DNA from: an uncultured Clostridium sp.
Lineage (GTDB): Bacteria; Bacillota; Clostridia; TANB77; CAG-508
Assembly (NCBI GenBank): GCA_900553945.1
Contig: USFR01000001.1
Location: 1 to 64,000, forward strand
Direction: 5' to 3'
DNA: 64,000 bases
Part shown: positions 55,144 to 62,830 of the stretch, piece by piece
Layout: every line of letters starts with the position of its first letter
How positions within the stretch are numbered: position 1 is the first letter of the stretch
Made by a program: the position numbers and the translations under genes
Notes under the pieces: generated by a model
What the model saw: the letters and a program-made list of their open reading frames with translations, nothing else
Databases searched by the model: none
Told to the model about the DNA's origin: nothing

Positions 55144-55599
55144 TCACATTGGCTGTGGGCAAAAGTATGTACTATTTCGAGTCTGGATCTTCAGAACACC
55201 TGCAATGTACTCAGTAGCAAAAACCATAGTTGTATGCCACGGAACACGCTCCAGCATGCCGTTTTTGTTTTCAAGTTTCTTGCAAATCATACTTTCTCCA
55301 ACTCGTGGAACCTCGTACACCTCTGCAAATTTAATCTTACCTTCGGATACCTTACTTCTCTTTACGATGTAATACGTATGCTTGGTTTTCACCAAGTACA
55401 CGTCAGCAGCGAGCAGTCCTACTTCCACAACAGTAGAAGTACAGCACGGAAATTCCACGTACTTTTTTGCCTTCAAATCGAACTGTATCCGAGTACAATG
55501 GAACTTTCTTCCTACTTCAGGCTCCTCGTTGTCAAACTGGTACGCAATGTAGGCCTTCTCCGGCATAATATCAGTATTATTAGTTCTTTCGTTCATCAT
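55144..55599 (-). CDS. Two-module protein of unknown function (copy 2)
   Basis: 151 residues, paralogue of 54419-54829 with an extra ~25-residue N-terminus. Modules at ~28-80 (VGRKFHC ... STVVEV ... VKTKHTYYIV) and ~99-147 (VGESMIC ... TTMVFA ... IQTRNSTYFC). The inter-module PRVG and preceding KIKFAEVYEV also match copy 1 (DIKFVGMYET). One 60-base line in the middle is 29/60 GC, far above neighbours. ATG follows GGAGGTAGAGAA. Cytoplasmic by sequence; function unknown. Confidence 0.8.
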   Translation of the reverse strand: MMNERTNNTDIMPEKAYIAYQFDNEEPEVGRKFHCTRIQFDLKAKKYVEFPCCTSTVVEVGLLAADVYLVKTKHTYYIVKRSKVSEGKIKFAEVYEVPRVGESMICKKLENKNGMLERVPWHTTMVFATEYIAGVLKIQTRNSTYFCPQPM

Positions 55600-55645
55600 T
55601 TCTCTACCTCCAAAATTCTTTTTATTAAACAGTCAACAGTTACAC

Positions 55646-55662
55646 GTAAACTCGAGGTTTAC
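55646..55662 (-). promoter_or_regulatory. Leader palindrome of module protein copy 2
   Basis: GTAAAC-CTCGA-GTTTAC (minus strand), same loop and stem length as 54881-54897 but with the second base pair inverted (A-T to T-A). Directly downstream of the terminator at 55666. Confidence 0.6.
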
Positions 55663-55665
55663 AAA

Positions 55666-55694
55666 AAGCGGTAGCCCAACGCAGGCCACCGCTT
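55666..55694 (-). terminator. Terminator of the two-TM protein gene
   Basis: AAGCGGTGGCC/GGCTACCGCTT stem (one G-T) with TTTTTG after it on the minus strand. Confidence 0.85.
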
Positions 55695-55710
55695 CACGAA
55701 ACGTTAACTC

Positions 55711-56187
55711 TTATTTCTTCTTTTTATCTTTAGTCTTACGAATGACATCATGTAGTTTGTTCAAGCCAAGTAGAACTGCTCCCACCACTGAAAAAGCAAT
55801 GCTAAATACCCAGAAACATACAAAGAATATCAAGGCTACAGCCACCCACCAGCTCACCGAATTATCTTTCTTAGTTATGGTGTATTCCTTATTCTCCGGA
55901 TTGTAGCTCACACTAAGCTCGCACTCATCATTCTTGAATGTAGCAGTAACATCTCCAGGTATATTGTCATCTTCAACAAGAGCATCAAATCTCTTTTGAA
56001 AATCCGCAGCATAGTGTTCCAATGGTTGGTAATCTTCCTCTGTAGCAGGAGTATTATCCCAAGACATAAATAATGCGCCACCTACCACAATTGTACATAT
56101 CACTGCAATAACAACACTGCAAGTTTCTCTCCAATTTGCTTTGCGTTCATACAACCAGTCAGTTACCACATCAATAATCCGCTTCAT
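55711..56187 (-). CDS. Two-TM membrane protein of unknown function
   Basis: 158 residues: basic N-terminus, membrane segment ~22-42 (CSVVIAVICTIVVGGALFM), an acidic external loop of ~65 residues (DYQPLEHYAADFQKRFDALV), a second segment ~112-140 and a Lys-rich cytoplasmic tail (RKTKDKKKK). No family recognised. GC about 40%, above core genes. ATG follows GAAAGGAGAATTTT, part of a leader shared with the HD gene at 58.8 kb. Confidence 0.75.
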   Translation of the reverse strand: MKRIIDVVTDWLYERKANWRETCSVVIAVICTIVVGGALFMSWDNTPATEEDYQPLEHYAADFQKRFDALVEDDNIPGDVTATFKNDECELSVSYNPENKEYTITKKDNSVSWWVAVALIFFVCFWVFSIAFSVVGAVLLGLNKLHDVIRKTKDKKKK

Positions 56188-56312
56188 AAAATTCTCCTTT
56201 CAATAATCATTGCGCTGTTAATAGTTTCTATATGCATAAACTCCTAAAGGAGATTATTTTTAAATAATCTTAAAACTTTATATACTATATCATAAAAAGC
56301 CTTATTTTTCAA
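56188..56312 (-). promoter_or_regulatory. Duplicated leader region, copy 1 (before the two-TM protein)
   Basis: About 125 bases, near-identical over the first ~85 to 58785-58915. Minus-strand order: TTGAAA-17-TATAGT promoter, CTCCTTTAGGAG small palindrome, TATGCATATAG, CAATGATTATTG, and ribosome site AAAGGAGA. TCTCCTTT upstream is fully complementary to AAAGGAGA, so the leader could hide its own ribosome site. Confidence 0.6.
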
Positions 56313-56325
56313 GTATTTCAGGCAA

Positions 56326-56823
56326 TCAATCAACCTTAACAATTTTTTTCAAACTATCTAACCATTCAACACCTTCATTATCTAAATCAGCTATCTCATC
56401 TATATCAAAATACTTCACTTCTTCAAGCTCTTTCTCTTGTATCTTACAATCTCCCACACTTATATTCTTTTTAGCAAAATACACTGTATAAACTGCCTTT
56501 TCGCCAGCATTTACACTCAAAAGTTTTAAATCATCCTTATCCAACTGAACACCAATTTCTTCAGAAGTCTCACGAATACTTGCTTCAACTGTTGATTCGC
56601 CAAAATCAACCTTACCACCACATATTCCCCATTTTCCTGGATTAGATCTCTTAAACCTACTTCTTTTTTGCATTAAAATCTTATTATCCTCGTTAAGAAT
56701 AACAACTCCTACAACTGACATGTAATATCCCTTAGGAATATTATTTATATCACGTATTTCTTCATGTGTTAAAACCTTACCAGTTTTATTTCCCTCAACA
56801 TCTACTAATTCATGTTTCTCCAT
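56326..56823 (-). CDS. Nudix hydrolase
   Basis: 165 residues. Nudix box from Gly70: GKVDFGE-x7-RETSEEIG, matching GX5EX7REUXEEXGU except Thr at the U position. N-terminal LVDVEGNKTGKVLTHEE recalls isopentenyl-diphosphate-isomerase-like Nudix proteins. Pyrophosphohydrolase of an unknown nucleotide or other NDP-X. ATG at 56823 with AAGGGA eight bases before; an ATG at 56841 lacks a ribosome site. Confidence 0.88.
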   Translation of the reverse strand: MEKHELVDVEGNKTGKVLTHEEIRDINNIPKGYYMSVVGVVILNEDNKILMQKRSRFKRSNPGKWGICGGKVDFGESTVEASIRETSEEIGVQLDKDDLKLLSVNAGEKAVYTVYFAKKNISVGDCKIQEKELEEVKYFDIDEIADLDNEGVEWLDSLKKIVKVD

Positions 56824-56903
56824 ATATATCTTCCCTTCCATATTAAATCTTCATTCTCTCTGTTTATAATAGCATATAGATTATAACACACTTTCGAAAA
56901 AAA

Positions 56904-56934
56904 GAAAGTGAACACTCTCAAATTGCTCACTTTC
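56904..56934 (-). terminator. Terminator of the DUF6440-like gene
   Basis: GAAAGTGA/TCACTTTC stem followed on the minus strand by TTTTTTTCG. Confidence 0.75.
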
Positions 56935-56999
56935 TTTTCATTATTTCACTTCATACTATTATCAAAAATACCACTATTTCTTGCTTAACCCCTCTGACA

Positions 57000-57218
57000 C
57001 TATTGATATAGCTTAGGTAAACCATCTGGTTTCAGCATTATGGAAAATCCTCCTCCATATCCTCTCTTACACCAAGCATACATAACATTCGTCTCGAAAT
57101 CAACATAGATTATCGTATCCGAAATATCACGTACCGAATCATTCGTGCCAGAAAAAGAACATCCACTGATGCAAAAAACAAATACTAACATCATCACTAC
57201 AAGCCGTATTTTTTTCAT
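57000..57218 (-). CDS. Small DUF6440-like lipoprotein
   Basis: 72 residues: signal peptide with lipobox ISGC (Cys ~20), then a ~50-residue domain with IIYVDFETNVMYAW and RGYGGGFSIMLKPDGLP, the pattern of DUF6440 (function unknown). Probably lipid-anchored outside. ATG follows GGGAGGTATTCAT. Confidence 0.8.
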   Translation of the reverse strand: MKKIRLVVMMLVFVFCISGCSFSGTNDSVRDISDTIIYVDFETNVMYAWCKRGYGGGFSIMLKPDGLPKLYQ

Positions 57219-57314
57219 ATGAATACCTCCCGAAAATAATTATTTTTAACGATTGCTTCTATATCAACCCGCAAAACAGGACTAAAAAAATCACGTAATT
57301 GCAGTTTAGCACAT

Positions 57315-57917
57315 TTATGACCTTTTTTCAATAATCGCCTTATCTAACAACTCTAACCTATCATTTGCAATACATTTTTCATAATCAATTGCCTCAGGCA
57401 TATACTCAATATCAAAGCATTTTGCAAGAACAATTGAAAGTGCATAGGCATCTATATCCTCTCTCTTTACAACATCTTTAGTTGCGAAACCAATAAATCC
57501 ATTTATGTACTTTTTACCTAATATTTCATTTATAATTTCATGAAGCATATTTTGTTCATATACATAGTCAAAAATATTTTTTGTAATTTTTAATCTTGGT
57601 GATCTACTCCAATATTTTTGACCTTTATATATAGCATTAGCAAACGTATCTAAATAATAATTCTCTCCCTCTTTTGTATACCCCGCTTCTATACTAATTA
57701 AAACATCATAATCTATATTATTATTTTCACAATATTCTTTAATAAAATTATTTCTATTCTGTGCACCCAGCTTTGTTTCTTCATCTATTGGATTATCTCG
57801 CACAGCTGATTCTGCCTTAACCGAAATTATATTATAATCATTTATATTAAGTCTCTCTAATGCCATCTTTAAAGCATTTATTTTAGACTCACTTTTAGTT
57901 CCTATAACAATATTCAT
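57315..57917 (-). CDS. Inosine/xanthosine triphosphatase-like protein (DUF84)
   Basis: 200 residues. MNIVIGTKSESKINALKMAL, SAVRDNPIDEETKLGAQNR and VLISIEAGY correspond to the DUF84/YjjX family, which hydrolyses non-canonical purine triphosphates (house-cleaning). ATG follows AAAGGAGAAGTTAG. Single gene. Confidence 0.85.
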   Translation of the reverse strand: MNIVIGTKSESKINALKMALERLNINDYNIISVKAESAVRDNPIDEETKLGAQNRNNFIKEYCENNNIDYDVLISIEAGYTKEGENYYLDTFANAIYKGQKYWSRSPRLKITKNIFDYVYEQNMLHEIINEILGKKYINGFIGFATKDVVKREDIDAYALSIVLAKCFDIEYMPEAIDYEKCIANDRLELLDKAIIEKRS

Positions 57918-57947
57918 CTAACTTCTCCTTTATTTTTTTATTATACT

Positions 57948-57984
57948 AGAAAAGCAGTAACCTAATAGGAATTACTGCTTTTCT
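57948..57984 (-). terminator. Bidirectional terminator-like hairpin
   Basis: AGAAAAGCAGTAA/TTACTGCTTTTCT perfect 13-bp stem in the gap between the HD gene end and the DUF84 start. The rest of this ~210-bp gap shows nothing. Confidence 0.7.
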
Positions 57985-58127
57985 AAAACATATCTTTCGC
58001 TCACTTTTCTTATAAAATAATTTTAATATCTAACATGATATTATAAATAAAATCATCAACATATTCTGCCTATTACTATAAAAGCCAATAAGCATATGTA
58101 ATAAAGTGAAAGCATTTGATAACTAGT

Positions 58128-58784
58128 TTAAAAGTCCTTTTGAGTATTTTTTTCTCTTACATAATCCAGAAGAGCAGCAAAAACTTCATCATCACTATAT
58201 AATGACTTGTCAAATTCATACCAAACATCAAAGCATGTTTTTGCACCTTTTTCTACAATAGGCTGAACTCTTTTTTTTAAATTAATGTTTTCTTCTTGTG
58301 CAACATGTACATCTGGAAAATTTCCGCTATCCTGATAAACCTTTGCCTGAATATCAGCTTCGAGCTTATCACAATGTCTTGCAAAAATAGCTTCTTTCGT
58401 CTTTCTTTCATCAAATTCCAAAAGTAAAGACAAATATTCCTCTTTCTTAATTAGATTTCCTAAAACTTTTTCCATTGCAACATGTTCTATTCTCTGCTTC
58501 TCCTCTGGAGTAACGTTATCAAATGGAGTAATATCTCCTATAATAACTTCTCCAATTTCATGAAGCACAAGCATTTTTAATACCTTAGCAATATCCAAAT
58601 CAGAATCGAATTCAGAATTGATTGCAAGAGCTAAAATACATGTTCCATACACATGTTCAGCAACACTTTCTATCCGTTCTTTACTTACATTTCAATGAGA
58701 TTCATCCCATCCGCTTCGGATTTTGTCCTTCAATTGCGTAGCTAAAAGGTAAAAACTCATAATACTCTTAAATCTTTCTTTCAT
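58128..58784 (-). pseudogene. HD-domain hydrolase (YfbR/HDDC2-like) interrupted by an in-frame TGA
   Basis: The full frame of 218 sense codons starts at ATG 58784 (after AAAGGAG) and is broken only by TGA at 58692-58694 (codon 31). Upstream MKERFKSIMSFYLLATQLKDK plus IRSGWDESH and downstream NVSKERIESVAEHVYG read as one domain; relatives usually have Trp (TGG) just before the N-V, so TGA replaces TGG by one base. HD-type ligands follow: H44 in AEH, LHEIGEVIIGDITP, and CDKLEADIQ. An internal GTG at 58652 lacks a ribosome site. Relatives are 5'-deoxynucleotidases. Either recently inactivated, read through, or a sequence error. Confidence 0.75.
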
Positions 58785-58915
58785 AAAAATTCTCCTTTCA
58801 ATAATCATTGTGTTGTTAATAAGTTCTATATGCATAAACTCCTAAAGGAGATTATTTTTAAATATATAAAAAAGTAATATTTAGTATATCACAAAAAGCT
58901 CTATTTTACAAGCAT
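58785..58915 (-). promoter_or_regulatory. Duplicated leader region, copy 2 (before the HD gene)
   Basis: Copy of 56188-56312 with a few substitutions. Promoter here reads TTGTAA-17-TATACT; the palindrome CTCCTTTAGGAG, TATGCATATAG, CAATGATTATTG and ribosome site AAAGGAGA are unchanged. Confidence 0.6.
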
Positions 58916-58961
58916 ACAGCTTCTATATGCAAAATGTATTTATTCCATACAAAAATCTTTT

Positions 58962-59798
58962 TTAGATTTTCTCTACATCTACTCCTAATTTTTTAAAATT
59001 TTCATTAATTTTAGTCATATCTCTATACATGCCTTGTTTTAATTCAAACCTATAATTTTCTTTCTCAATATTCAAATTTTCATCTTCTAGTTCCTTGTCA
59101 ATATCATAAGGTACTCTTATAAATTGAAACGAGATATCTGATGAATAATCTTTACTTCCGTATTCTCCCTCAATTATTATATAATTACTCTTTGTAGTTT
59201 CTAACACATCACTATCTTTACTTTCATTTCTTATAACATCAAAAGAATTTCCTACACTCCCTACATTTATTATAGTTTTATTGTATATCTTGTCCATATA
59301 AGGATGATGAATATGCCCATATATTGCAACATCTGCAATATTCTGAGACTGAGTATTTGGGCTTGGTAAAAATAATTTATATTTGGTTTCAATACTATCC
59401 AGATTTAATATAGCTTTATCATTAACAGTAGGAGTCGCATGAAATAATCTTACTAAGCTTCCACTCATATAAAATTCATAGCAAAGTGGTAAACCAAGTA
59501 AATATTCTCTCTCCTCTTTATCTATTAATGATTGATTCCATCTTATTCTTTTGCGTTCTTGCTCGTCCATATCCTCAATATCCTTATATTCTGTGGAAAA
59601 ATGAACATCACAATTTCCCTGTAATACTATCTCACAATTTTTTCTTATTAAAGCTAAACACTCTTTAGGATGTATACCTTTTGCTATTATATCACCTAAA
59701 CATATAATCTTATCCACTTTTCTTTTTTCTATATCCATTAAAGTTGCTTTTAATGCTTCTAAATTTCCATGAATATCTGAAATAATTGCTATTTTCAT
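58962..59798 (-). CDS. Calcineurin-like metallophosphoesterase
   Basis: 278 residues. Motifs: SDIHGN (8-13), CLGDII, LQGNCDVH, LFHATP, and YGHIHHPYMD then NVGSVGNS, the two-metal site of the YfcE/PrpE-like group. Substrate unknown (phosphodiester or protein phosphate). C-terminal ~70 residues are a family-atypical beta/coil extension. Single gene. Confidence 0.9.
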   Translation of the reverse strand: MKIAIISDIHGNLEALKATLMDIEKRKVDKIICLGDIIAKGIHPKECLALIRKNCEIVLQGNCDVHFSTEYKDIEDMDEQERKRIRWNQSLIDKEEREYLLGLPLCYEFYMSGSLVRLFHATPTVNDKAILNLDSIETKYKLFLPSPNTQSQNIADVAIYGHIHHPYMDKIYNKTIINVGSVGNSFDVIRNESKDSDVLETTKSNYIIIEGEYGSKDYSSDISFQFIRVPYDIDKELEDENLNIEKENYRFELKQGMYRDMTKINENFKKLGVDVEKI

Positions 59799-59873
59799 TA
59801 TCTTCTGATTTCCTTTCTTCTAAATTATACTTTAATCTAAACTATTAAAGATTTTATCATTATTAATTTAAAA

Positions 59874-59904
59874 ACACCAGATTCGGAAACCTCGTATCTG
59901 GTGT
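59874..59904 (-). terminator. Terminator of the 66-residue gene
   Basis: ACACCAGAT/ATCTGGTGT stem followed by TTTTTAAA on the minus strand. Confidence 0.75.
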
Positions 59905-59985
59905 AAAAATTGTAAAAAGTTGAATAACTTATCATAACCTATAATTTTGGTAAATAATTCTCACTTTAAAATTTTTGATTTGCTT

Positions 59986-60186
59986 TTAGAAAAGTAAGGA
60001 TATGAGTAAAATTACAACTATTATAGCTACCCCAACTGCAGAACCAAAGAAAATTCCTTCAAATAACCAAGCTTCTGCAATTTTATCCTTTTGACTAGAC
60101 TTATACTTTAATATTGCATTAATATCCACAACTATTGCAGATACGACTCCAAGTACCACTCCTAATATTTGCAAAACATCCCGCAT
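59986..60186 (-). CDS. Small two-TM protein
   Basis: 66 residues: membrane segments ~5-21 (LQILGVVLGVVSAIVVD) and ~43-64 (FEGIFFGSAVGVAIIVV onward), with a short basic loop KYKSSQKDK. No family recognised; size resembles holin-like, toxin or subunit peptides. ATG after AAGGAGGGAAAGAAA; the longer frame runs through the hairpin leader and is rejected. Confidence 0.7.
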   Translation of the reverse strand: MRDVLQILGVVLGVVSAIVVDINAILKYKSSQKDKIAEAWLFEGIFFGSAVGVAIIVVILLISLLF

Positions 60187-60206
60187 TTTCTTTCCCTCCT
60201 TATATT

Positions 60207-60231
60207 TATTCGGAGGTTTCGCCTCCGAATA
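60207..60231 (-). promoter_or_regulatory. Leader hairpin carrying an anti-Shine-Dalgarno sequence
   Basis: TATTCGGAGG/CCTCCGAATA, a perfect 10-bp stem with a 5-base loop, immediately before the ribosome site AAGGAGGG of the 66-residue gene. CCTCC can pair with either the stem partner or the ribosome site. Confidence 0.55.
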
Positions 60232-60271
60232 GTTTTTTACCGTTCTTTGGCTCACAAATAATTACTTTTAT

Positions 60272-60300
60272 ATTATACTACAAACATGACATTTTTTCAA
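60272..60300 (-). promoter_or_regulatory. Promoter of the 66-residue gene
   Basis: TTGAAA (60295-60300), 17-base spacer, TATAAT (60272-60277). Confidence 0.75.
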
Positions 60301-60351
60301 TAAATTGCAGGTTTAGAACTTTGACATACATATCGAATATAAAAATCAATA

Positions 60352-60807
60352 TTATTTTCTAAAAAATTTTATTAAAAAACTCCAAACTTTTTTATACCAT
60401 TTAATATCATCAGCTTCTGTTAATGCTAATTCTTCTTCCTTTTCTGCAACATTCATAGTAACATTTTTCTCATTGCTCTTAAAAAGATTATCTGAATTAT
60501 ATCTTATTTTCTTTTCTTCCTCTAATTTCATTCTATCATAATTTTGTTTATTAATTATTTTTCTCCTTTGAATTTCAGTAGCCCAATAATCTCTAAACAA
60601 GATTGCAATAATTGCTTTTGCAGTTTTTGATACATTTTGCTCATCTAAAGTTTCATTCGGATTGTATTTAAATACATATTCTTTATTATGATTGGTTTCA
60701 AAAAGCTCAATTTTAGAATTTGGTATTTTTTCATAATCTTCTTTGGAAACATACTTTAAAATTTCTAATACTTCACTATAAGCATTTGCATATTTAATAT
60801 CAATCAT
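60352..60807 (-). CDS. Hypothetical protein downstream of the GH10-like gene
   Basis: 151 residues, no family recognised. N-terminal ~95 residues are a compact helical/beta domain (YANAYSEVLEILKYVSKEDY, AIIAILFRDYWATE); a charged linker follows; the C-terminus WYKKVWSFLIKFFRK is an amphipathic, possibly membrane-associated helix. ATG follows AGGGGATTAAT; nine bases past the GH10-like gene, hence cotranscribed. Confidence 0.7.
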   Translation of the reverse strand: MIDIKYANAYSEVLEILKYVSKEDYEKIPNSKIELFETNHNKEYVFKYNPNETLDEQNVSKTAKAIIAILFRDYWATEIQRRKIINKQNYDRMKLEEEKKIRYNSDNLFKSNEKNVTMNVAEKEEELALTEADDIKWYKKVWSFLIKFFRK

Positions 60808-60816
60808 ATTAATCCC

Positions 60817-62442
60817 CTACCTATTCTGTCCACTTTTTTGTGTATCTTTTTGCATTGCAATATATCTTACTTGTCCTTTTTCTATTTCATCTAATAAAAA
60901 TGTATTTTTTTGTTCTTCTAAAGTTTCCTGACCCAATCTTTGAGTAGACACTGTTTTACTTTTTACAGAATCAGAATATAATCCTGCATATCTTGTTTGG
61001 GCTATATCCCTTTTCAATCCATTTTCATAAGTCTTTCTATTAGTTCTTTCTAAATTGTGATCTAATGTATCATTTATAGACCAATATGTTATTCCTTCCA
61101 ACTGCATTCCAGTTTCTTCAACAGCTTTTGAAATTTCGTCCATTTTCATTTTTTTAAATTCCGCTATACTTCCAATTGTAATACTACTTTTACTCATTTT
61201 ACTATTAATAAGTTCCACTAATTCTTGCTCTGAACGTATTTTTCCGTTTTCGCCAAACATATATCTTTCAGGTAAACACATATCAAATTCTGTTATTTGT
61301 GTTCCAATTCCTAATTGTTCTAATTTTTTTAAGTTTTCAAAGCAACGTTTAATATCATCTATATTTTGTGTCATCTCTATATGCATCTGATTACCAATCG
61401 TATCAATCAACCCAGGAGACAACTCATTTATCTGAGATAATTCATCTATTACAGCTTGTCTTCTTTCAGAATTTTCTAAGAATGGCTCATTATATACGTA
61501 TGTTACTCCTTCAGGTTTATTATCTTTAGCATATTGATAAATATTAACTAATTCGTCATTAGAAATTCCGTATAATTCTTGCCACATATTTCTATATGGT
61601 TCATTAAAAGAAATTATCTCATTAAATAAATCAACAGAACATATAACACCTTTTCCATCTATCATATGTTCTTCATTATATTTAGAAATAAAATCTATAG
61701 ATTGTTTTACATATTCTTGTAATTCTTTTAAAACATCTTCTTTAGGCTTTCCTATTAAATGATCTTCCATAGTTTGTTTATCTAATAATGTATGATATCT
61801 TGCATACATTTTATTTTTATATGCAAAGTCTAAACCTCTTTTAGCATAGTAAAAATCATATTTTTCTATATCAGACATATGTTCATCATATAACTTTTTT
61901 CTAACCTTATAATATCTTCCCGCTCCTATTAGAATAGTATTATGATTAGGTAAATTATCATTTAATTCAGATAATTCTTCATAAGTTACACTTTTCATTT
62001 GATCTCTTTCTATTCCAATAAATCTATTAGATTTTTCTATAAAATCATTATAACTTTCAGGATAATCTTCTTTTAATTTTTCTCTAAGACCTTCAGAACC
62101 ATCATTTTGAAATACTGAAATATATGAATCTATTTTATCAGAAGCAATTCCAGAATGTTCTAAATTTGATTCTATAACTCTTCTTTTATCTTTAATACTT
62201 TGTTCCATTGAAATCAATGTACTCTTATATTGTTCAAAAAGATTCCTTTTTACATATTCTATATGGTTATCATTCCAATTTCTTAAATCTTCTTCTGAAA
62301 TACTTAATTGTGAACAATTAAGTGCAAAATTCTTTAATTCAGATATATCTTTACATTGAATTATGCTTAACAATTCAATAGTTTCTGAATTTAAATAAAT
62401 TCCATTTATTGGAGCTTTTAATTTTAATGAAAATTCTTGCAT
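60817..62442 (-). CDS. Divergent GH10-like (endo-beta-1,4-xylanase family) protein
   Basis: 541 residues. The central part (~190-460) follows the GH10 barrel: MYARYHTLL where xylanases have RGHTLVW, VDLFNEI with the acid/base Glu (~275), TIGNQMHIEM, and GTQITEFDM with the nucleophile Glu (~385), then ITYWSINDT. There is no signal peptide, an extra ~180-residue helical N-terminus, and a ~60-residue C-terminal tail. Intracellular use, or export by another route, is implied; activity on xylan is unproven. ATG at 62442 preferred over GTG 62451. Confidence 0.8.
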   Translation of the reverse strand: MQEFSLKLKAPINGIYLNSETIELLSIIQCKDISELKNFALNCSQLSISEEDLRNWNDNHIEYVKRNLFEQYKSTLISMEQSIKDKRRVIESNLEHSGIASDKIDSYISVFQNDGSEGLREKLKEDYPESYNDFIEKSNRFIGIERDQMKSVTYEELSELNDNLPNHNTILIGAGRYYKVRKKLYDEHMSDIEKYDFYYAKRGLDFAYKNKMYARYHTLLDKQTMEDHLIGKPKEDVLKELQEYVKQSIDFISKYNEEHMIDGKGVICSVDLFNEIISFNEPYRNMWQELYGISNDELVNIYQYAKDNKPEGVTYVYNEPFLENSERRQAVIDELSQINELSPGLIDTIGNQMHIEMTQNIDDIKRCFENLKKLEQLGIGTQITEFDMCLPERYMFGENGKIRSEQELVELINSKMSKSSITIGSIAEFKKMKMDEISKAVEETGMQLEGITYWSINDTLDHNLERTNRKTYENGLKRDIAQTRYAGLYSDSVKSKTVSTQRLGQETLEEQKNTFLLDEIEKGQVRYIAMQKDTQKSGQNR

Positions 62443-62571
62443 CTTTTTCACCTTTTCCTGCTTAATTGAAAATATTGTATCAATAACTTTAAATCTTTAC
62501 AACTATTTAGAATATATTTAGTATTTACTACTTTAAACATTATTCAAATAAATTATTTTTAGGCAACAAAA

Positions 62572-62600
62572 AAACAACCAGATTTTATATCTGATTGTTT
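62572..62600 (-). terminator. Terminator-like hairpin
   Basis: AAACAACCAGAT/ATCTGATTGTTT stem with A4 and T5 flanks in the ~376-bp gap upstream of the GH10-like gene. The rest of the gap holds the possible gene remnant at 62636-62770 and the palindrome at 62807. Confidence 0.6.
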
Positions 62601-62806
62601 TTATCTATAATTTGAATAGATTAATCATTGGTGCGTTAGCGGAGGACGTATTCGAAAAATGTCTCGCACAAAAGCACCTTATTATCCGTTTCAAAATCAG
62701 TTATAGCAATAGTTTCAAAGATATGTATACCCACAACAGCATTTTTTTCTATTACTATGTTTTTAATTTAACATAATTTTTTATATTTGGCAATACCTTT
62801 TGAATA

Positions 62807-62830
62807 AATTTTGCCACTAGTGGCAAAATT
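62807..62830 (-). terminator. Perfect 24-bp palindrome overlapping a stop codon
   Basis: AATTTTGCCACT and its exact complement. It overlaps the stop codon of the nuclease-like gene and is followed by ATTTATTC, so it probably acts as a terminator. Confidence 0.6.

Noticed and set aside
54000..62800. CRISPR array or prophage
   Set aside because: Repeats are palindromic elements without regular spacers, and no capsid, tail, terminase or portal genes are visible.
62807..62830. 24-bp palindrome as an attachment or recombination site
   Set aside because: Its overlap with a stop codon and following T-rich run fit a terminator better.
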